Of a stretch of DNA of 64,000 bases, positions 1 through 8,421 are shown in pieces. Location of the stretch: assembly GCF_002250505.1 (NCBI RefSeq), contig NZ_NJGY01000001.1, positions 1,360,489 through 1,424,488 of the forward strand. Reading direction: 5' to 3'. How positions within the stretch are numbered: position 1 is the first letter of the stretch; every line of letters begins with the position of its first letter. The DNA comes from Janthinobacterium sp. PC23-8 (GTDB lineage Bacteria > Pseudomonadota > Gammaproteobacteria > Burkholderiales > Burkholderiaceae_D). The notes under the pieces were generated by a model that had not been told where the DNA came from, did not search any database, and saw only the letters and a list, made by a program, of their open reading frames with translations. The position numbers were made by a program, and so were the translations under genes.

Positions 1-285
1 GTCAACGAGCTGCGCTGCAGTAATGTGACTACCTTCTTCACGCAGGAACTGCCCTATTTCGGCCAGGACCAGTTGCATGGCGACATGTCGGCGTCGATGC
101 TGTTCGAAAACATCATCCTGCTGCGCTTCGTCGATGTCAACGGCATCAACCGGCGCCAGATCGGCGTACTGAAGCTGCGCGAAAACAGCTACGACGCGGC
201 CAACCACGTGCTGTTCATCAATGATCATGGCATGTCGGTCAAGGCGCCCGTCACCGGCCCGGTCGTGCCCGACATGGAGCTATAG
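1..285 (+). CDS. KaiC-like RecA-family ATPase, C-terminal part
   Basis: The reading frame is open from base 1 to the TAG at 283-285, so the gene starts outside the window. The visible 94 residues resemble the C-terminal strand region of KaiC/RadA-like ATPases: a NVTT segment, then LLRFVDVNG, then VLKLRENSYD and an INDHGM end. The Walker motifs would lie upstream and cannot be seen. A receiver-only response regulator follows after 9 bp, so the two are probably co-transcribed, which fits the common pairing of bacterial KaiC homologues with phosphorelay proteins. The KaiC-like assignment rests on the C-terminal pattern only. Confidence 0.65.
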   Translation, partial: VNELRCSNVTTFFTQELPYFGQDQLHGDMSASMLFENIILLRFVDVNGINRRQIGVLKLRENSYDAANHVLFINDHGMSVKAPVTGPVVPDMEL

Positions 286-294
286 CGAGCGGCC

Positions 295-702
295 ATGAGC
301 GATCACACTGCGATGATGGAAGCCCCCACGGATGGCAAGCTCGTCCTGCTTGTCGACGACGAGTTCGACATCCTGTCGACCTACTCCATGCTGTTCGAGT
401 ACAGCGGCTTTCGCGTGGCGACCGCCGCCAACGGCCGCCTGGCCCTGGCCGCCGCCGCGCTCGAGCAACCGGCCATCGTCGTCTCCGATTTCATGATGCC
501 CGCCATGGACGGCGCGGACCTGTGCCGCGCCTGGCGCGCCGACGACAAACTGCAAGCGATCCCCTTCATCCTGTGCAGCGCCGGCATCGTGCGCGACCAT
601 GCCACGATTGCCTACGACAGCTTTTTCAGGAAACCCGTGCCGATCGACATGCTGATCAAGGAAGTGCGGCGACTGCTGCTCAAAGGCCGCACGCAGGAAT
701 GA
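295..702 (+). CDS. Single-domain response regulator (receiver only)
   Basis: The 135-residue product is a CheY-like receiver domain with no output domain. The acidic pair is D21-D22, the phospho-acceptor is D65 in SDFMMPAMDG, the switch serine is S95 in LCSAG, and the conserved lysine is K113 in FRKPVP. It starts 9 bp after the KaiC-like gene and probably works with it or with a histidine kinase encoded upstream of the window. The ATG follows the preceding stop closely and there is no strong Shine-Dalgarno sequence, which would suit translational coupling. With no DNA-binding domain it must act through protein contacts. Confidence 0.9.
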   Translation: MSDHTAMMEAPTDGKLVLLVDDEFDILSTYSMLFEYSGFRVATAANGRLALAAAALEQPAIVVSDFMMPAMDGADLCRAWRADDKLQAIPFILCSAGIVRDHATIAYDSFFRKPVPIDMLIKEVRRLLLKGRTQE

Positions 703-721
703 TGGCCTGCTGCGTCGAGCA

Positions 722-1057
722 CTAATCGCGCGTCAGCACTTCCAGCAATTCGATCTCGAATGTCAGGTTCGCATTCGGCGGTATCAGCCCCACCTGCCGC
801 TCGCCATAGGCCAGATGCGCCGGCACCCACAGCTTGCGCGTGCCACCGACCTGCATGCCCGTCAAGCCCAGTATCCAGCCCTGTATCACCTTGTTATTGC
901 TCAGCACGCACTGGAACGGTACACCGCGTTGATGCGACGAATCGAATTGCGTGCCGTCTTCCAGCCAGCCGCGATAGTGGGCGGTGACCAGGGCGCCACG
1001 TTCGGCGGCCTTGCCGGTGCCGGCCACGATGTCTTCAATTTTCAGCTCAGTTGTCAT
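722..1057 (-). CDS. FKBP-type peptidyl-prolyl cis-trans isomerase
   Basis: The 111-residue protein is a minimal cytoplasmic FKBP domain with no signal peptide. Typical elements are VTAHYRGWLEDGTQFDSS near the start, VIQGWILGLTGMQVGG in the middle and a terminal NLTFEIELLEV strand. FKBPs isomerise proline peptide bonds during folding. The start is placed at the ATG at 1057 because the homology begins there. An in-frame ATG nine codons earlier (1084) is possible, and neither has a clear ribosome-binding site. The gene converges on the response regulator with a 19-bp gap. Confidence 0.88.
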   Translation of the reverse strand: MTTELKIEDIVAGTGKAAERGALVTAHYRGWLEDGTQFDSSHQRGVPFQCVLSNNKVIQGWILGLTGMQVGGTRKLWVPAHLAYGERQVGLIPPNANLTFEIELLEVLTRD

Positions 1058-1411
1058 ATTGATTTCATTGAAATTGCTGCTCATGCGACGTCTGACCGGC
1101 GCCGAGGCACGTCAGGCATTTCCGGCATTTCCGGCATTGACGTCCCCGACGCGGCCGGTAATTTGGCCAACGGCACCCGCACGAAAGTCCTGATCGCTTC
1201 GGGAAAAAAAAGGCCTTGCCATAAAGATCACCATCGATGGTCACGGTCGCTCCTTGCATCATCGATTGACGGGATATGCACCAGATTCAACATCAGGACA
1301 AGCGGCGTCACTGGCAAAAGTCGACAATGTTTGCATTACAAAAATGAAAAATGCTAGCGCAGCCAAGCCTTATATTAAAATTTGAATTACTCGCCGTAAA
1401 AGTATTGAAAA
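1058..1411. other. Gene-free spacer at the edge of an AT-rich insert
   Basis: No supported gene is visible. Composition shifts here from GC-rich sequence next to the FKBP gene to AT-rich sequence next to the ParA-like gene. A short imperfect direct repeat (TTTCCGGCA twice) lies near 1118-1136. No tRNA, integrase or clear attachment repeat was found, so the shift marks an insertion boundary only by composition. Confidence 0.5.
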
Positions 1412-2428
1412 TTATAGCTCAATTCCAATTTTTTCTGATATTTTTTTAACCAATTCCCTAAAGTCTTTCTTTGCGTCTTGAACTGCAGCCGAATGGCTAC
1501 CTATTGCACCGTCAGCCGAAGTCAGATTGAAAATTGGTTTTCGATGCTCCTGTGCCATCGGAATTAAACTGCGGTAGTGTTTAATTGTCGCCAAACAATA
1601 AGGATCATCTTCCTGCTTTATCTTCTCCAGAAGTTTCGTATTAAGTACCGACTCTCTGTAAACAGCTGGAATACGTTGCACCCATTTATCATAGGCTTTC
1701 ACTGGCCTGTCCAACCTTACACTGTGCTGCTGACATAGATAGCCGATCGGCTGCATTTTCCCCTGCGGCAGTTTGAAGTCCGGAAAAGCACTGTTCTCAA
1801 CATTACCATCCCAATTGTCCAACCTCTTCTTCCAGAGACTTTTCCAGCTCCTCAAGGTTGGCCCAAGATTCTTCAACCCTTGCAATGAAAACAAGTCAGC
1901 ACCCAACGGAATCACGACATAATCTGTAGCAATCAATACTGATCGATTGATGGCACCCAAGTTAGGTCCAATATCAACCAGAACAATATCCGCTTGCACC
2001 TTCTCAGCGGATTTTTGCATGACTTGCCAAAAAGAGCTAAGTATTCGCATGGGGCGATACAAGTTATTATCCCCCATACTGCTAGGCCATTCCGCAGACA
2101 GCGCATCCTCGTAACCTGATAAATTGACATCACCAGGGAGCAAGTATAGGTCAGTGGCAATATTCTGAAGAATAGGCTCAGCGATATCACCTACTCCCGT
2201 TAGTGGTTTTACACACTGGTAAATTGTAGATCCAACATTTTTTTTCTCCCAAAGTGCCTCGATCTGATCCTCATCAAGAAACGCCGCTGTCAAGTTAGCC
2301 TGAGGATCAACGTCCACGATTACCACTCTTTTGCGCATGCTCGCATACATCCATGCCAAATGATAAATAAGGGATGTCTTGCCTACGCCCCCCTTATTAT
2401 TGAAAAAAGTTAGTATCGGCGCGCTCAC
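1412..2428 (-). CDS. ParA/MinD-like ATPase
   Basis: The 338-residue product has a deviant Walker A motif near its N-terminus, NNKGGVGKTS, with the signature lysine K12, and a Walker A'-type VVIVDVDPQANLT segment about 30 residues later. This is the ParA/MinD/Soj fold. I place the start at the GTG at 2428: a GAGGGG ribosome-binding site lies just upstream, and GTGA overlaps the stop of the AlbA_2 gene by 4 bp, so the two are translationally coupled. No parB gene, parS-like repeat or replication gene is nearby, so plasmid segregation is unlikely. The AT-richer composition suggests horizontal acquisition. Its role with the upstream protein is unknown; defence or mobile-element regulation are the main candidates. 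Confidence 0.85.
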   Translation of the reverse strand: MSAPILTFFNNKGGVGKTSLIYHLAWMYASMRKRVVIVDVDPQANLTAAFLDEDQIEALWEKKNVGSTIYQCVKPLTGVGDIAEPILQNIATDLYLLPGDVNLSGYEDALSAEWPSSMGDNNLYRPMRILSSFWQVMQKSAEKVQADIVLVDIGPNLGAINRSVLIATDYVVIPLGADLFSLQGLKNLGPTLRSWKSLWKKRLDNWDGNVENSAFPDFKLPQGKMQPIGYLCQQHSVRLDRPVKAYDKWVQRIPAVYRESVLNTKLLEKIKQEDDPYCLATIKHYRSLIPMAQEHRKPIFNLTSADGAIGSHSAAVQDAKKDFRELVKKISEKIGIEL

Positions 2429-3633
2429 AGCTTTCCCCTCAACACACAAACAACAGCGCTCTGATTTGTTTCAAATGTCGGTGCCAAATTGCCGTTCTCC
2501 TGCATGGCCCTGCGCGCAGTAGCAATCCCCCGGCCGAAGGCCTGGATAAATCCATAAGTCTTCAACACATCTGCGATATTCGGATTACGGTAGTCTGTAA
2601 TCCCGGGCCTTCCAAAATTTTCTATTGTAACGTTACCATAAGGCCCTCCTGGGCTATTGATCTCGATTCGATCATTGAACCAATATACTCGTATGGGAGA
2701 GTTGGTACTTTCATATGTACGATGCAGAACTGCGTTATACAAGATCTGCTGGAGAGCGGACTGCGGATATGGAACATCAAATTGGTGTGTGGATGCAGAG
2801 GTAATATCAACAGCAACTCGGTTATGCGCCTTCAGCTTTTCCTCAGCCCTGCGAAGCATTTCAACCAGTCCACCACGAATTTCCTCTTCATCAATAACCG
2901 GATCTGCCAATTCAATGCCGTCAATACGCAAAAATTGAATGTAAGCACCCGGCAAGAAGTCTTGCGGTTGCTTTCCTACTGCAAGCAAACCTACTACCGT
3001 TGGCGTAAATTCATCAGGCCCGACAATCATGCGGCAGGACGCCAATCTTTCCTCGTAGCTGCGGCCATTTTCTTCGAGGACATCTTGCGCAAATGCTTGA
3101 GGCAAATATTCGTTTTCAAAAATCACACGGGAAAGATCACTCACTTTGGCCGAGGGAACAGGATAAATATCAAAAGGCAAATTCTTATAGCGCCGTTTTT
3201 CGTTGAGAATACGTTCCTCTTGTGCATTAGCCAGTGATCGGCGCGGGCCAGTGCGAATCCATATACGACCTTCAAACTTCACTGGTGGCATATCTGATGG
3301 CATAACAGTGACAACCGCCATCGCCAAACCTTTCAGAATCCGTTTTTCCACTGAAAGAACGGGTAATGGCAAAATATTGCCATCGGTTTTCATATCAGCG
3401 AGTGACAACAAAAGTTGATCAGTGATATCCAATCCGCAAGGCTCGCCTTTGTCGTTGGCACCGATAAATAGAATTCCTGGCTTGTTATGTCCTGGAAAAT
3501 CATTGGCGAATGCACACACCGCTTGACGAGCCTTTTTAGGCACGTCACCTTTAAAAGACTCTTTCCGCTCAGCACGATCCGATTCCGTGTCATTGAGCAA
3601 ACCAAGCAGCTCTTCATCAGTTAATCTTTGCAT
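2425..3633 (-). CDS. AlbA_2 (Schlafen-like) / HATPase-type ATP-binding protein
   Basis: The 402-residue protein follows the COG2865 layout. An N-terminal AlbA_2 region (about residues 15-150) has the ERKESFKG segment, the hydrophobic GILFIGANDKG strand and a RIWIRTGPRRS loop. A C-terminal GHKL/HATPase-like domain (about 250-400) has LYNAVLHRTY, DRIEINSPGGP and AFGRGIATARRAM. Such proteins are often annotated as transcriptional regulators or helicase-like but have few proven functions, and relatives occur in defence neighbourhoods. Translation is coupled to the ParA-like gene by the GTGA overlap. A GGAG sequence lies about 10 nt before the ATG. AT-rich codon use unlike the flanks supports transfer. 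Confidence 0.8.
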   Translation of the reverse strand: MQRLTDEELLGLLNDTESDRAERKESFKGDVPKKARQAVCAFANDFPGHNKPGILFIGANDKGEPCGLDITDQLLLSLADMKTDGNILPLPVLSVEKRILKGLAMAVVTVMPSDMPPVKFEGRIWIRTGPRRSLANAQEERILNEKRRYKNLPFDIYPVPSAKVSDLSRVIFENEYLPQAFAQDVLEENGRSYEERLASCRMIVGPDEFTPTVVGLLAVGKQPQDFLPGAYIQFLRIDGIELADPVIDEEEIRGGLVEMLRRAEEKLKAHNRVAVDITSASTHQFDVPYPQSALQQILYNAVLHRTYESTNSPIRVYWFNDRIEINSPGGPYGNVTIENFGRPGITDYRNPNIADVLKTYGFIQAFGRGIATARRAMQENGNLAPTFETNQSAVVCVLRGKL

Positions 3634-3707
3634 TTCTCATTACTCCAGAATGGTCGTCCAGTCGGAATTTACATATCCAACGCGCTGTGCGCGGCCCAAC
3701 GGCCTGC

Positions 3708-3935
3708 CTATCTAAATCGTCTCTCAAGAACCTCTATCGCCCAATCTGGACAAGTGCGAGCACGCTTCGCAGTCGGATCGCAAGTCCACGATTTGATGGC
3801 GTCAACGCTAAGCGGGCGCCTCGTTTCTTCTTGGATGAGCGCGGCTGCCGCTGAGTATGACCCGGCGAGTGCACACAACTCCTTCATTCGTTCCCGATTA
3901 TCCATTGATCTTGCAGGAGTGTTCTTGTACACCAT
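3708..3935 (-). CDS. Small basic protein, possible HTH regulator of the ParA/AlbA_2 pair
   Basis: The 75-residue product is helical and basic, with a segment (about residues 28-52) that could form a helix-turn-helix: SYSAAAALIQEETRRPLSVD followed by AIKSW, then CPDWAIEVLERR at the end. This style is common in small phage or integrative-element regulators, but I do not recognise a named family. It lies 74 bp upstream of the AlbA_2 gene on the same strand, as expected for a local regulator. The start is uncertain; a second ATG lies ten codons downstream at 3905. No strong ribosome-binding site supports either. Confidence 0.45.
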   Translation of the reverse strand: MVYKNTPARSMDNRERMKELCALAGSYSAAAALIQEETRRPLSVDAIKSWTCDPTAKRARTCPDWAIEVLERRFR

Positions 3936-4019
3936 ATGATACGCGCTAACTTGATGCCATGACCGTCTGACCCCGGATGGATGCCCTGGATTTAATTGAT
4001 CGTCGCCGGCGCTTTGGCT

Positions 4020-5264
4020 TTACTTGAGGAACAAGTCGCGGTCCGGCGCGAAATGCGCGTACAGGGGCAGGAAGGCGCCGCCGACGGCGCGCGCGTCGGA
4101 GCCGACGGTGCCGCCGAGCACCTGCGGTCGGGTGATGCCCTCCCAGCTGTAGTATTCCAGCGCGCGCTCGACCTCGGCCAGCAACTGCTCGAGCAGGCTG
4201 CGGTCGAAGGAGCCGTCGATAATCACCCCCTCCAGGTCGAGCAGGCAGGTGGCGCTGTTGATGCTCAGCGCAATGGCCCGCGCCGCGTCGTCGAGCCAGG
4301 CCACGGTGTGCGTGACGAAGGGGTCCTGCAGCGCGCGCCCGTCGTGGGCGGCGGCCGGGTCCAGCCCGGCCAGGATAAACAATTGCTCGAGGTTGAACAG
4401 GGAGGCGTCGCCCAGCAACTGGCCCGGCGGGTGCCTGGCGCCGGCCGTGGCCAGGCCGAGCGGAAAGGAGCCGACCGCGCCGGCGTTGCCGTGCAGGCCG
4501 CCGTGCAAATGGCTGTTGATGACCAGGCCGCCACCGATAAAGATGTCGATGAATACGTACAGGAAGCTCTTGATGCTGCGCCCGCGCCCGAGCACCAGCT
4601 CGGCGACACAGGCGGCGGCCGTGTCCTTGGCGAACTCGACCGGCAACGCCGTCATCGCCTGCACGCGCTGGCGGATATCGATGCGGTCCCACTCGTTGGC
4701 TTGCTCCGGCGCCATTTCGAGCAGATTCTGCCAACCGCCCAGGGCCAGCGGCGCGGCGATGCCGACGCCGCACAGGCGTGGCAGCAACTTCGGTCCCAGC
4801 AGCACGGCCATGCTTTTAAGCGCCGACTCGATCTGGCCGAACACGCTGTCGGGGACGGGAAAGGGATAAGGCATGGACAAGCGCTCGCGCGTCTTGCCGA
4901 CGAAATCGACCAGCAACACGTCCAGACTGCGCCGGCCGATCTTGATGCCGATCGAGAAGGCGCCGTCCGGATTGAGCATGATCGGCACCGACGGCTGGCC
5001 GACCTTGCCGCGCACCGGCGCGCGTTTGCTGACCAGGCCGTCCTCGAGCAGGCGGTTGATGATCAGGGAAATCGTTTGCGTGCTCAGGTTGGTCAGCCGG
5101 GCCAGGTCGGCCTTGGGCATGCTGCCGTGCAAGCGCACCGCCTGCAGCACCACCCGCTCGTTGAATTGACTCATGCCCATCTGGTTCGAGCCGCGCGGCT
5201 GCAGCCATTGAACATCGTCGATGGCCGCTTGCGGCGCGGACGATTCGGTAAAGCTGTCTGACAT
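4020..5264 (-). CDS. ROK-family transcriptional regulator of the fructan/fructose locus
   Basis: The 414-residue protein has an N-terminal winged helix-turn-helix (LARLTNLSTQTISLIINRLL) and a ROK sugar-kinase-like domain with VFIDIFIGGGLVIN and GNAGAVGSFPLG. The usual ROK zinc cluster (CXCGXXGC) is absent at the expected place, so it is probably a sugar-sensing repressor rather than a kinase. The start is set at the ATG at 5264 because family similarity begins shortly after it; another in-frame ATG lies at 5294 and no good ribosome-binding site marks either. The neighbouring levanase, mutarotase and Frc-type importer on the same strand suggest that it controls fructose or fructan use. Confidence 0.85.
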   Translation of the reverse strand: MSDSFTESSAPQAAIDDVQWLQPRGSNQMGMSQFNERVVLQAVRLHGSMPKADLARLTNLSTQTISLIINRLLEDGLVSKRAPVRGKVGQPSVPIMLNPDGAFSIGIKIGRRSLDVLLVDFVGKTRERLSMPYPFPVPDSVFGQIESALKSMAVLLGPKLLPRLCGVGIAAPLALGGWQNLLEMAPEQANEWDRIDIRQRVQAMTALPVEFAKDTAAACVAELVLGRGRSIKSFLYVFIDIFIGGGLVINSHLHGGLHGNAGAVGSFPLGLATAGARHPPGQLLGDASLFNLEQLFILAGLDPAAAHDGRALQDPFVTHTVAWLDDAARAIALSINSATCLLDLEGVIIDGSFDRSLLEQLLAEVERALEYYSWEGITRPQVLGGTVGSDARAVGGAFLPLYAHFAPDRDLFLK

Positions 5265-5292
5265 GGTGGGCTTGGGTCCGATTTCTACAGGC

Positions 5293-5312
5293 ATAAAATA
5301 GAGGCATTTTAT
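5293..5312. promoter_or_regulatory. Candidate operator: 7-bp inverted repeat upstream of the ROK gene
   Basis: ATAAAAT and ATTTTAT form a perfect inverted repeat around a 6-bp spacer, about 29 bp before the chosen ROK start. AT-rich dyads of this kind are typical ROK (NagC/Mlc-type) operators, so autoregulation is plausible. If the alternative ATG at 5294 were used, the site would overlap the start codon. Confidence 0.4.
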
Positions 5313-5420
5313 TACATATCCGATGCCCCGCCCGTCCTCGGCATGAAGCTCCAAATGAAGGGGGCACCTGTGCAGCCCGGAATCAGGTGCCCCCCATTTC
5401 AAAGGCCCGTGTTGGCGATG

Positions 5421-8048
5421 TCAGCGGTTGGCCCAGATCGACTTCAAAGGCCATATTTTCAGATCTTTCAGCGTTGCCACACCGCCCACGGCGAACAGCG
5501 CGACACCGTTGCTGGACGGTTGCGGGAAGATCTGGTCGGTCAACACCACCTCATTGCCCGCAAATACCATCACCGACGAAGTATCGACCACGATGCGCAG
5601 CTCCACCGTGCCGGTGCGCAGCGGCAGCGGGGCCGTATGGCGGGCGGCAAAGCTGGTGTTAAAACTGGCGTCGCCCGATTTGCTGCGGTCGATGTAGACC
5701 TCGCCGGCCACCGCGTCATAGCCGATGACGGTTTCTTCGCCATTCGTGCCGGTGCGCACCTTCAGGCCAAAACCGGTGGCGCTGCCGGGTTGGAACTGGG
5801 CCACGATGTCCAATGCCTGACCCGGGGCGGGGGTGATATTGAGCGCTTGCACGCCGGCGGCCACCGGACGGTCCTGGGCACTGTAGAGCGCTTTGTCGCG
5901 CAGATTGCTGAAGTTGTCCACCGGCTGCTGCACCAGCCGCACCTTGCCTGCTATGGTGCGCAGCGTGAATTCCCGGGCGAAAGTCTGGGCGCTGCGCCAT
6001 GGCGTGGTGGGCGTGTTGCCAGCGTAGTTCCAGTTGCTCATCCAGCCCAGGCCGATGCGCTTGCCATCGGGTATGCCGTTCCAGGTCACGGCGGCATAGA
6101 AGTCGGCGCCGTAGTCCAGCCAGTTGGCTTCTTCTTTGGCAGTGTTGGAAAAGACGATGTGATCGACCAGGATATGGCCCCAGCCGCCGGTGTTCTTGTC
6201 CACCACCTGGATCTGCGCGCTCTTGCCCTGGTAGGCCTCCACGTTCCAGTTGCGCCAGTTCAGGGTTTCGGAATTGGCGCCGGTCTCACTCTTCACCACC
6301 TGGCCGTTCACCAGCAGGTTGACCGTCGTTTCATCGCTGATGGGCTTGGCCGGTTGGTCCGATGCCTCAAACACGTCGGCCACGATGTGGCCCCAAGCAC
6401 CGTCGTTGTCGTCGATGATGACAATTTGCGCCTGCTGTCCGGCGAACTCTCGCACGTCCCAGTTTGTCCAGTTCAGTTCGGAGTCCGCTCCGGTGGCGCT
6501 GCGCACGACCTTGCCGTTGACCTTGAGCACCACCGCCGTAGGATTGTCGCTGCCATAGGGATGGTTGCCGCCCCCGATGAGGAAGTTGATGTAGGCCCTG
6601 GAGATGGTAAAGGTGGGCGACGTCAGGCTGCCCTTGGACGCGTCACCGGCCCCGAAGAAGGAATTGAGCACACCCGAGCCGAGCTTGCCGGCTGCCGCTT
6701 GCCGGTCGGCGTCGCTTCCGGCGGCAACCTTTTGCCCCACCAGGTCGCCGGCGGGCGTCCAGCCCAGGTCGGCGTAGGTCGCATTGGCCGGGCCTTCAAA
6801 ACCCGCGCCTGGAAACAGCAAGGTTCCCGCAGGGACCGTGCCGTCGCCCGCATCGGCCAGGCGTGGATGGCGCCCGCCACCCACCATCAAATTGATGTAC
6901 TTGCTGGACACGGTAAAGGTGGGCGAGGTGAGCGTACCCACCGCGGCGTCATCTTTGCCCAGCCGGTAGGTGTCGAGCAGCTGGCTGCCCTGGTTGTCGG
7001 CCACGCCATGCGAGGGGGCCATCGGCGTCTTGCCGACGAAGTCGCCCGTGGAGGTCCAGCCGGTGGCGTCGAAGCTGGCCGCTTCAAAGTCCTGGTAGAC
7101 AGTGCCTGCGGGGGGCTTCTTGTCGATCACGCTGTTGGCGTCGGCCACGAATTGCTTGCCGTCGAATGTCCCTACAAAATAATGCGCCCCGGAACCACCG
7201 GCCACCGAGCCGGGGTTGATGTTGATGTTCATCACCCATTTGCGTTTGCTGGCGTCACCATCGACGGGCAGCTCGAACAGGTCGGGACATTCCCATATGC
7301 CACCTACCGCGTTGGCCGGGCCAAAGGCGCTCATATAGGTCCAGTCGCGCAGGTTTTTGGACGAAAACAGCAGCGCCTGGTGCCGCTCCGAGGCCACGGC
7401 AATCATCACCCATTTTTGTTCCGGCGCATACCAGAAGACCTTTGGATCGCGGAAATTTTGCCCCTCGTTTTCAAATGGCGCCGGTGGCACAGGAATCACC
7501 GGGTTACCTTTGTACTGCGTCCAGGTACGGCCCCGGTCCAGGCTGTAGGCGATGGACTGGGCCTGGCTGTTGGAGGCGAGCACTTGTCCGTTGGCCAGTG
7601 TTTTTCCTTGCGGGTACACACTGGTGTAGATCGCCACCATGGCAGGATTGCCGGCGCTGCCAAAGCCGCTGGTATTGTTGGTGTCAACCACGGCGCTGCC
7701 GGAGAAGAACATTTGGGTGAGCTTGCCGCCAGCGTCTTTTTCGGCGGTCAGGGCGACGGGCAGCTCGTTCCAGTGCAGCAGGTCGGTGCTGACGGCGTGC
7801 CCCCAGGACATGTCGCCCCAGGTATTGCCGTTCGGGTTGTACTGGTAAAACAGGTGGTATTCGCCGTCGTGGTAGACCAGACCGTTGGGATCGTTCATCC
7901 AGTTTTTGGCGCTTGTATACGAGAGCTGGGGGCGGTAGGTTTCAAGGTATTTGGACTGGATGGGTCCGCTGTCGCTGTCGTTGCCGCTGCTGCAGCCCAC
8001 CAGCAGGGTGGCGAGGCAAGAGGCGAGAAGGGTAAGGTGGTTTGACAT
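5421..8048 (-). CDS. Lipoprotein GH32 levanase/fructanase with nested inserted domains
   Basis: The 875-residue protein begins with a lipoprotein signal (lipobox LVGC, Cys19), so it is probably membrane-anchored and faces the periplasm or outside. GH32 catalytic motifs are present: WMNDPNG with nucleophile D53, FRDP with D201, and the acid/base E253 in ECPDLF. The family hydrolyses fructans or sucrose. The five-bladed propeller is interrupted between about residues 312 and 640 and resumes at NWLDYGADFYAAVTW; the C-terminal beta-sandwich covers about 690-875. The insertion holds two copies of one sandwich module, one nested in the other (see findings). A good ribosome-binding site, AGGAGACACC, precedes the ATG. 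The ROK gene and an Frc-type importer on the same strand indicate extracellular fructan breakdown with fructose uptake. Confidence 0.93.
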   Translation of the reverse strand: MSNHLTLLASCLATLLVGCSSGNDSDSGPIQSKYLETYRPQLSYTSAKNWMNDPNGLVYHDGEYHLFYQYNPNGNTWGDMSWGHAVSTDLLHWNELPVALTAEKDAGGKLTQMFFSGSAVVDTNNTSGFGSAGNPAMVAIYTSVYPQGKTLANGQVLASNSQAQSIAYSLDRGRTWTQYKGNPVIPVPPAPFENEGQNFRDPKVFWYAPEQKWVMIAVASERHQALLFSSKNLRDWTYMSAFGPANAVGGIWECPDLFELPVDGDASKRKWVMNININPGSVAGGSGAHYFVGTFDGKQFVADANSVIDKKPPAGTVYQDFEAASFDATGWTSTGDFVGKTPMAPSHGVADNQGSQLLDTYRLGKDDAAVGTLTSPTFTVSSKYINLMVGGGRHPRLADAGDGTVPAGTLLFPGAGFEGPANATYADLGWTPAGDLVGQKVAAGSDADRQAAAGKLGSGVLNSFFGAGDASKGSLTSPTFTISRAYINFLIGGGNHPYGSDNPTAVVLKVNGKVVRSATGADSELNWTNWDVREFAGQQAQIVIIDDNDGAWGHIVADVFEASDQPAKPISDETTVNLLVNGQVVKSETGANSETLNWRNWNVEAYQGKSAQIQVVDKNTGGWGHILVDHIVFSNTAKEEANWLDYGADFYAAVTWNGIPDGKRIGLGWMSNWNYAGNTPTTPWRSAQTFAREFTLRTIAGKVRLVQQPVDNFSNLRDKALYSAQDRPVAAGVQALNITPAPGQALDIVAQFQPGSATGFGLKVRTGTNGEETVIGYDAVAGEVYIDRSKSGDASFNTSFAARHTAPLPLRTGTVELRIVVDTSSVMVFAGNEVVLTDQIFPQPSSNGVALFAVGGVATLKDLKIWPLKSIWANR

Positions 8049-8421
8049 GGTGTCTCCTTTATATTTATATTTTATTCAAGCGTGCGCGGCTTGACTGGTG
8101 CAAATGCTTGATGCGGTGTACACTGGGATAAGATTGTTGCCTTTGGGCCATTTTTTGATGACTCGGAAATTCCAGCAACATCAAGGGTAGCTAAGGTTTT
8201 TCGCGTGGCATCGAATTCATCCATATCGTTCACCGGCTTGTGGCCAGCGTTCAATTTGAGCGAGGATCAAGCTCTTCAGTTGGCGCGCCAAGGCGTTGAC
8301 CATCGCTGGCAATGCGCACATTGCCAGGGATCGCTTCTGCAGGCGCGGTGCACTCCCCCTGCGTCGCTACCGCCAGACGCGTCCAGATCGGGGAATGTAT
8401 TTCTTGCGCGTTCTTCTGGGC
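8049..8421. other. Levanase upstream region; no supported gene
   Basis: This 373-bp spacer separates the levanase from the mutarotase gene. The AT-rich 50 bp next to the levanase holds its ribosome-binding site and probably its promoter. Read on the minus strand, CGCTTGA followed by an AT-rich stretch here also occurs upstream of the binding-protein gene near 11830, which could be a shared operator. The remaining sequence looks like degraded intergenic DNA. A 60-codon ORF (8072-8254, minus) has no recognisable features and is not called. Confidence 0.4.

Noticed and set aside
1412..3935. Plasmid partition locus
   Set aside because: A ParA-like gene is present but no parB, centromere-like repeats or replication gene.
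4020..5264. ROK protein as fructokinase
   Set aside because: It has an N-terminal winged helix and lacks the ROK zinc cluster expected of the kinases, so a regulator is more likely.
5343..8045. 900-codon plus-strand frame opposite the levanase
   Set aside because: It is antisense to a gene with clear GH32 motifs, and the translation is low-complexity (rich in G, V, H, R) with no domain. Open antisense frames are expected in GC-rich DNA.
8072..8254. 60-codon minus-strand ORF upstream of the levanase
   Set aside because: No ribosome-binding site, no recognisable feature, and it covers the probable levanase promoter.
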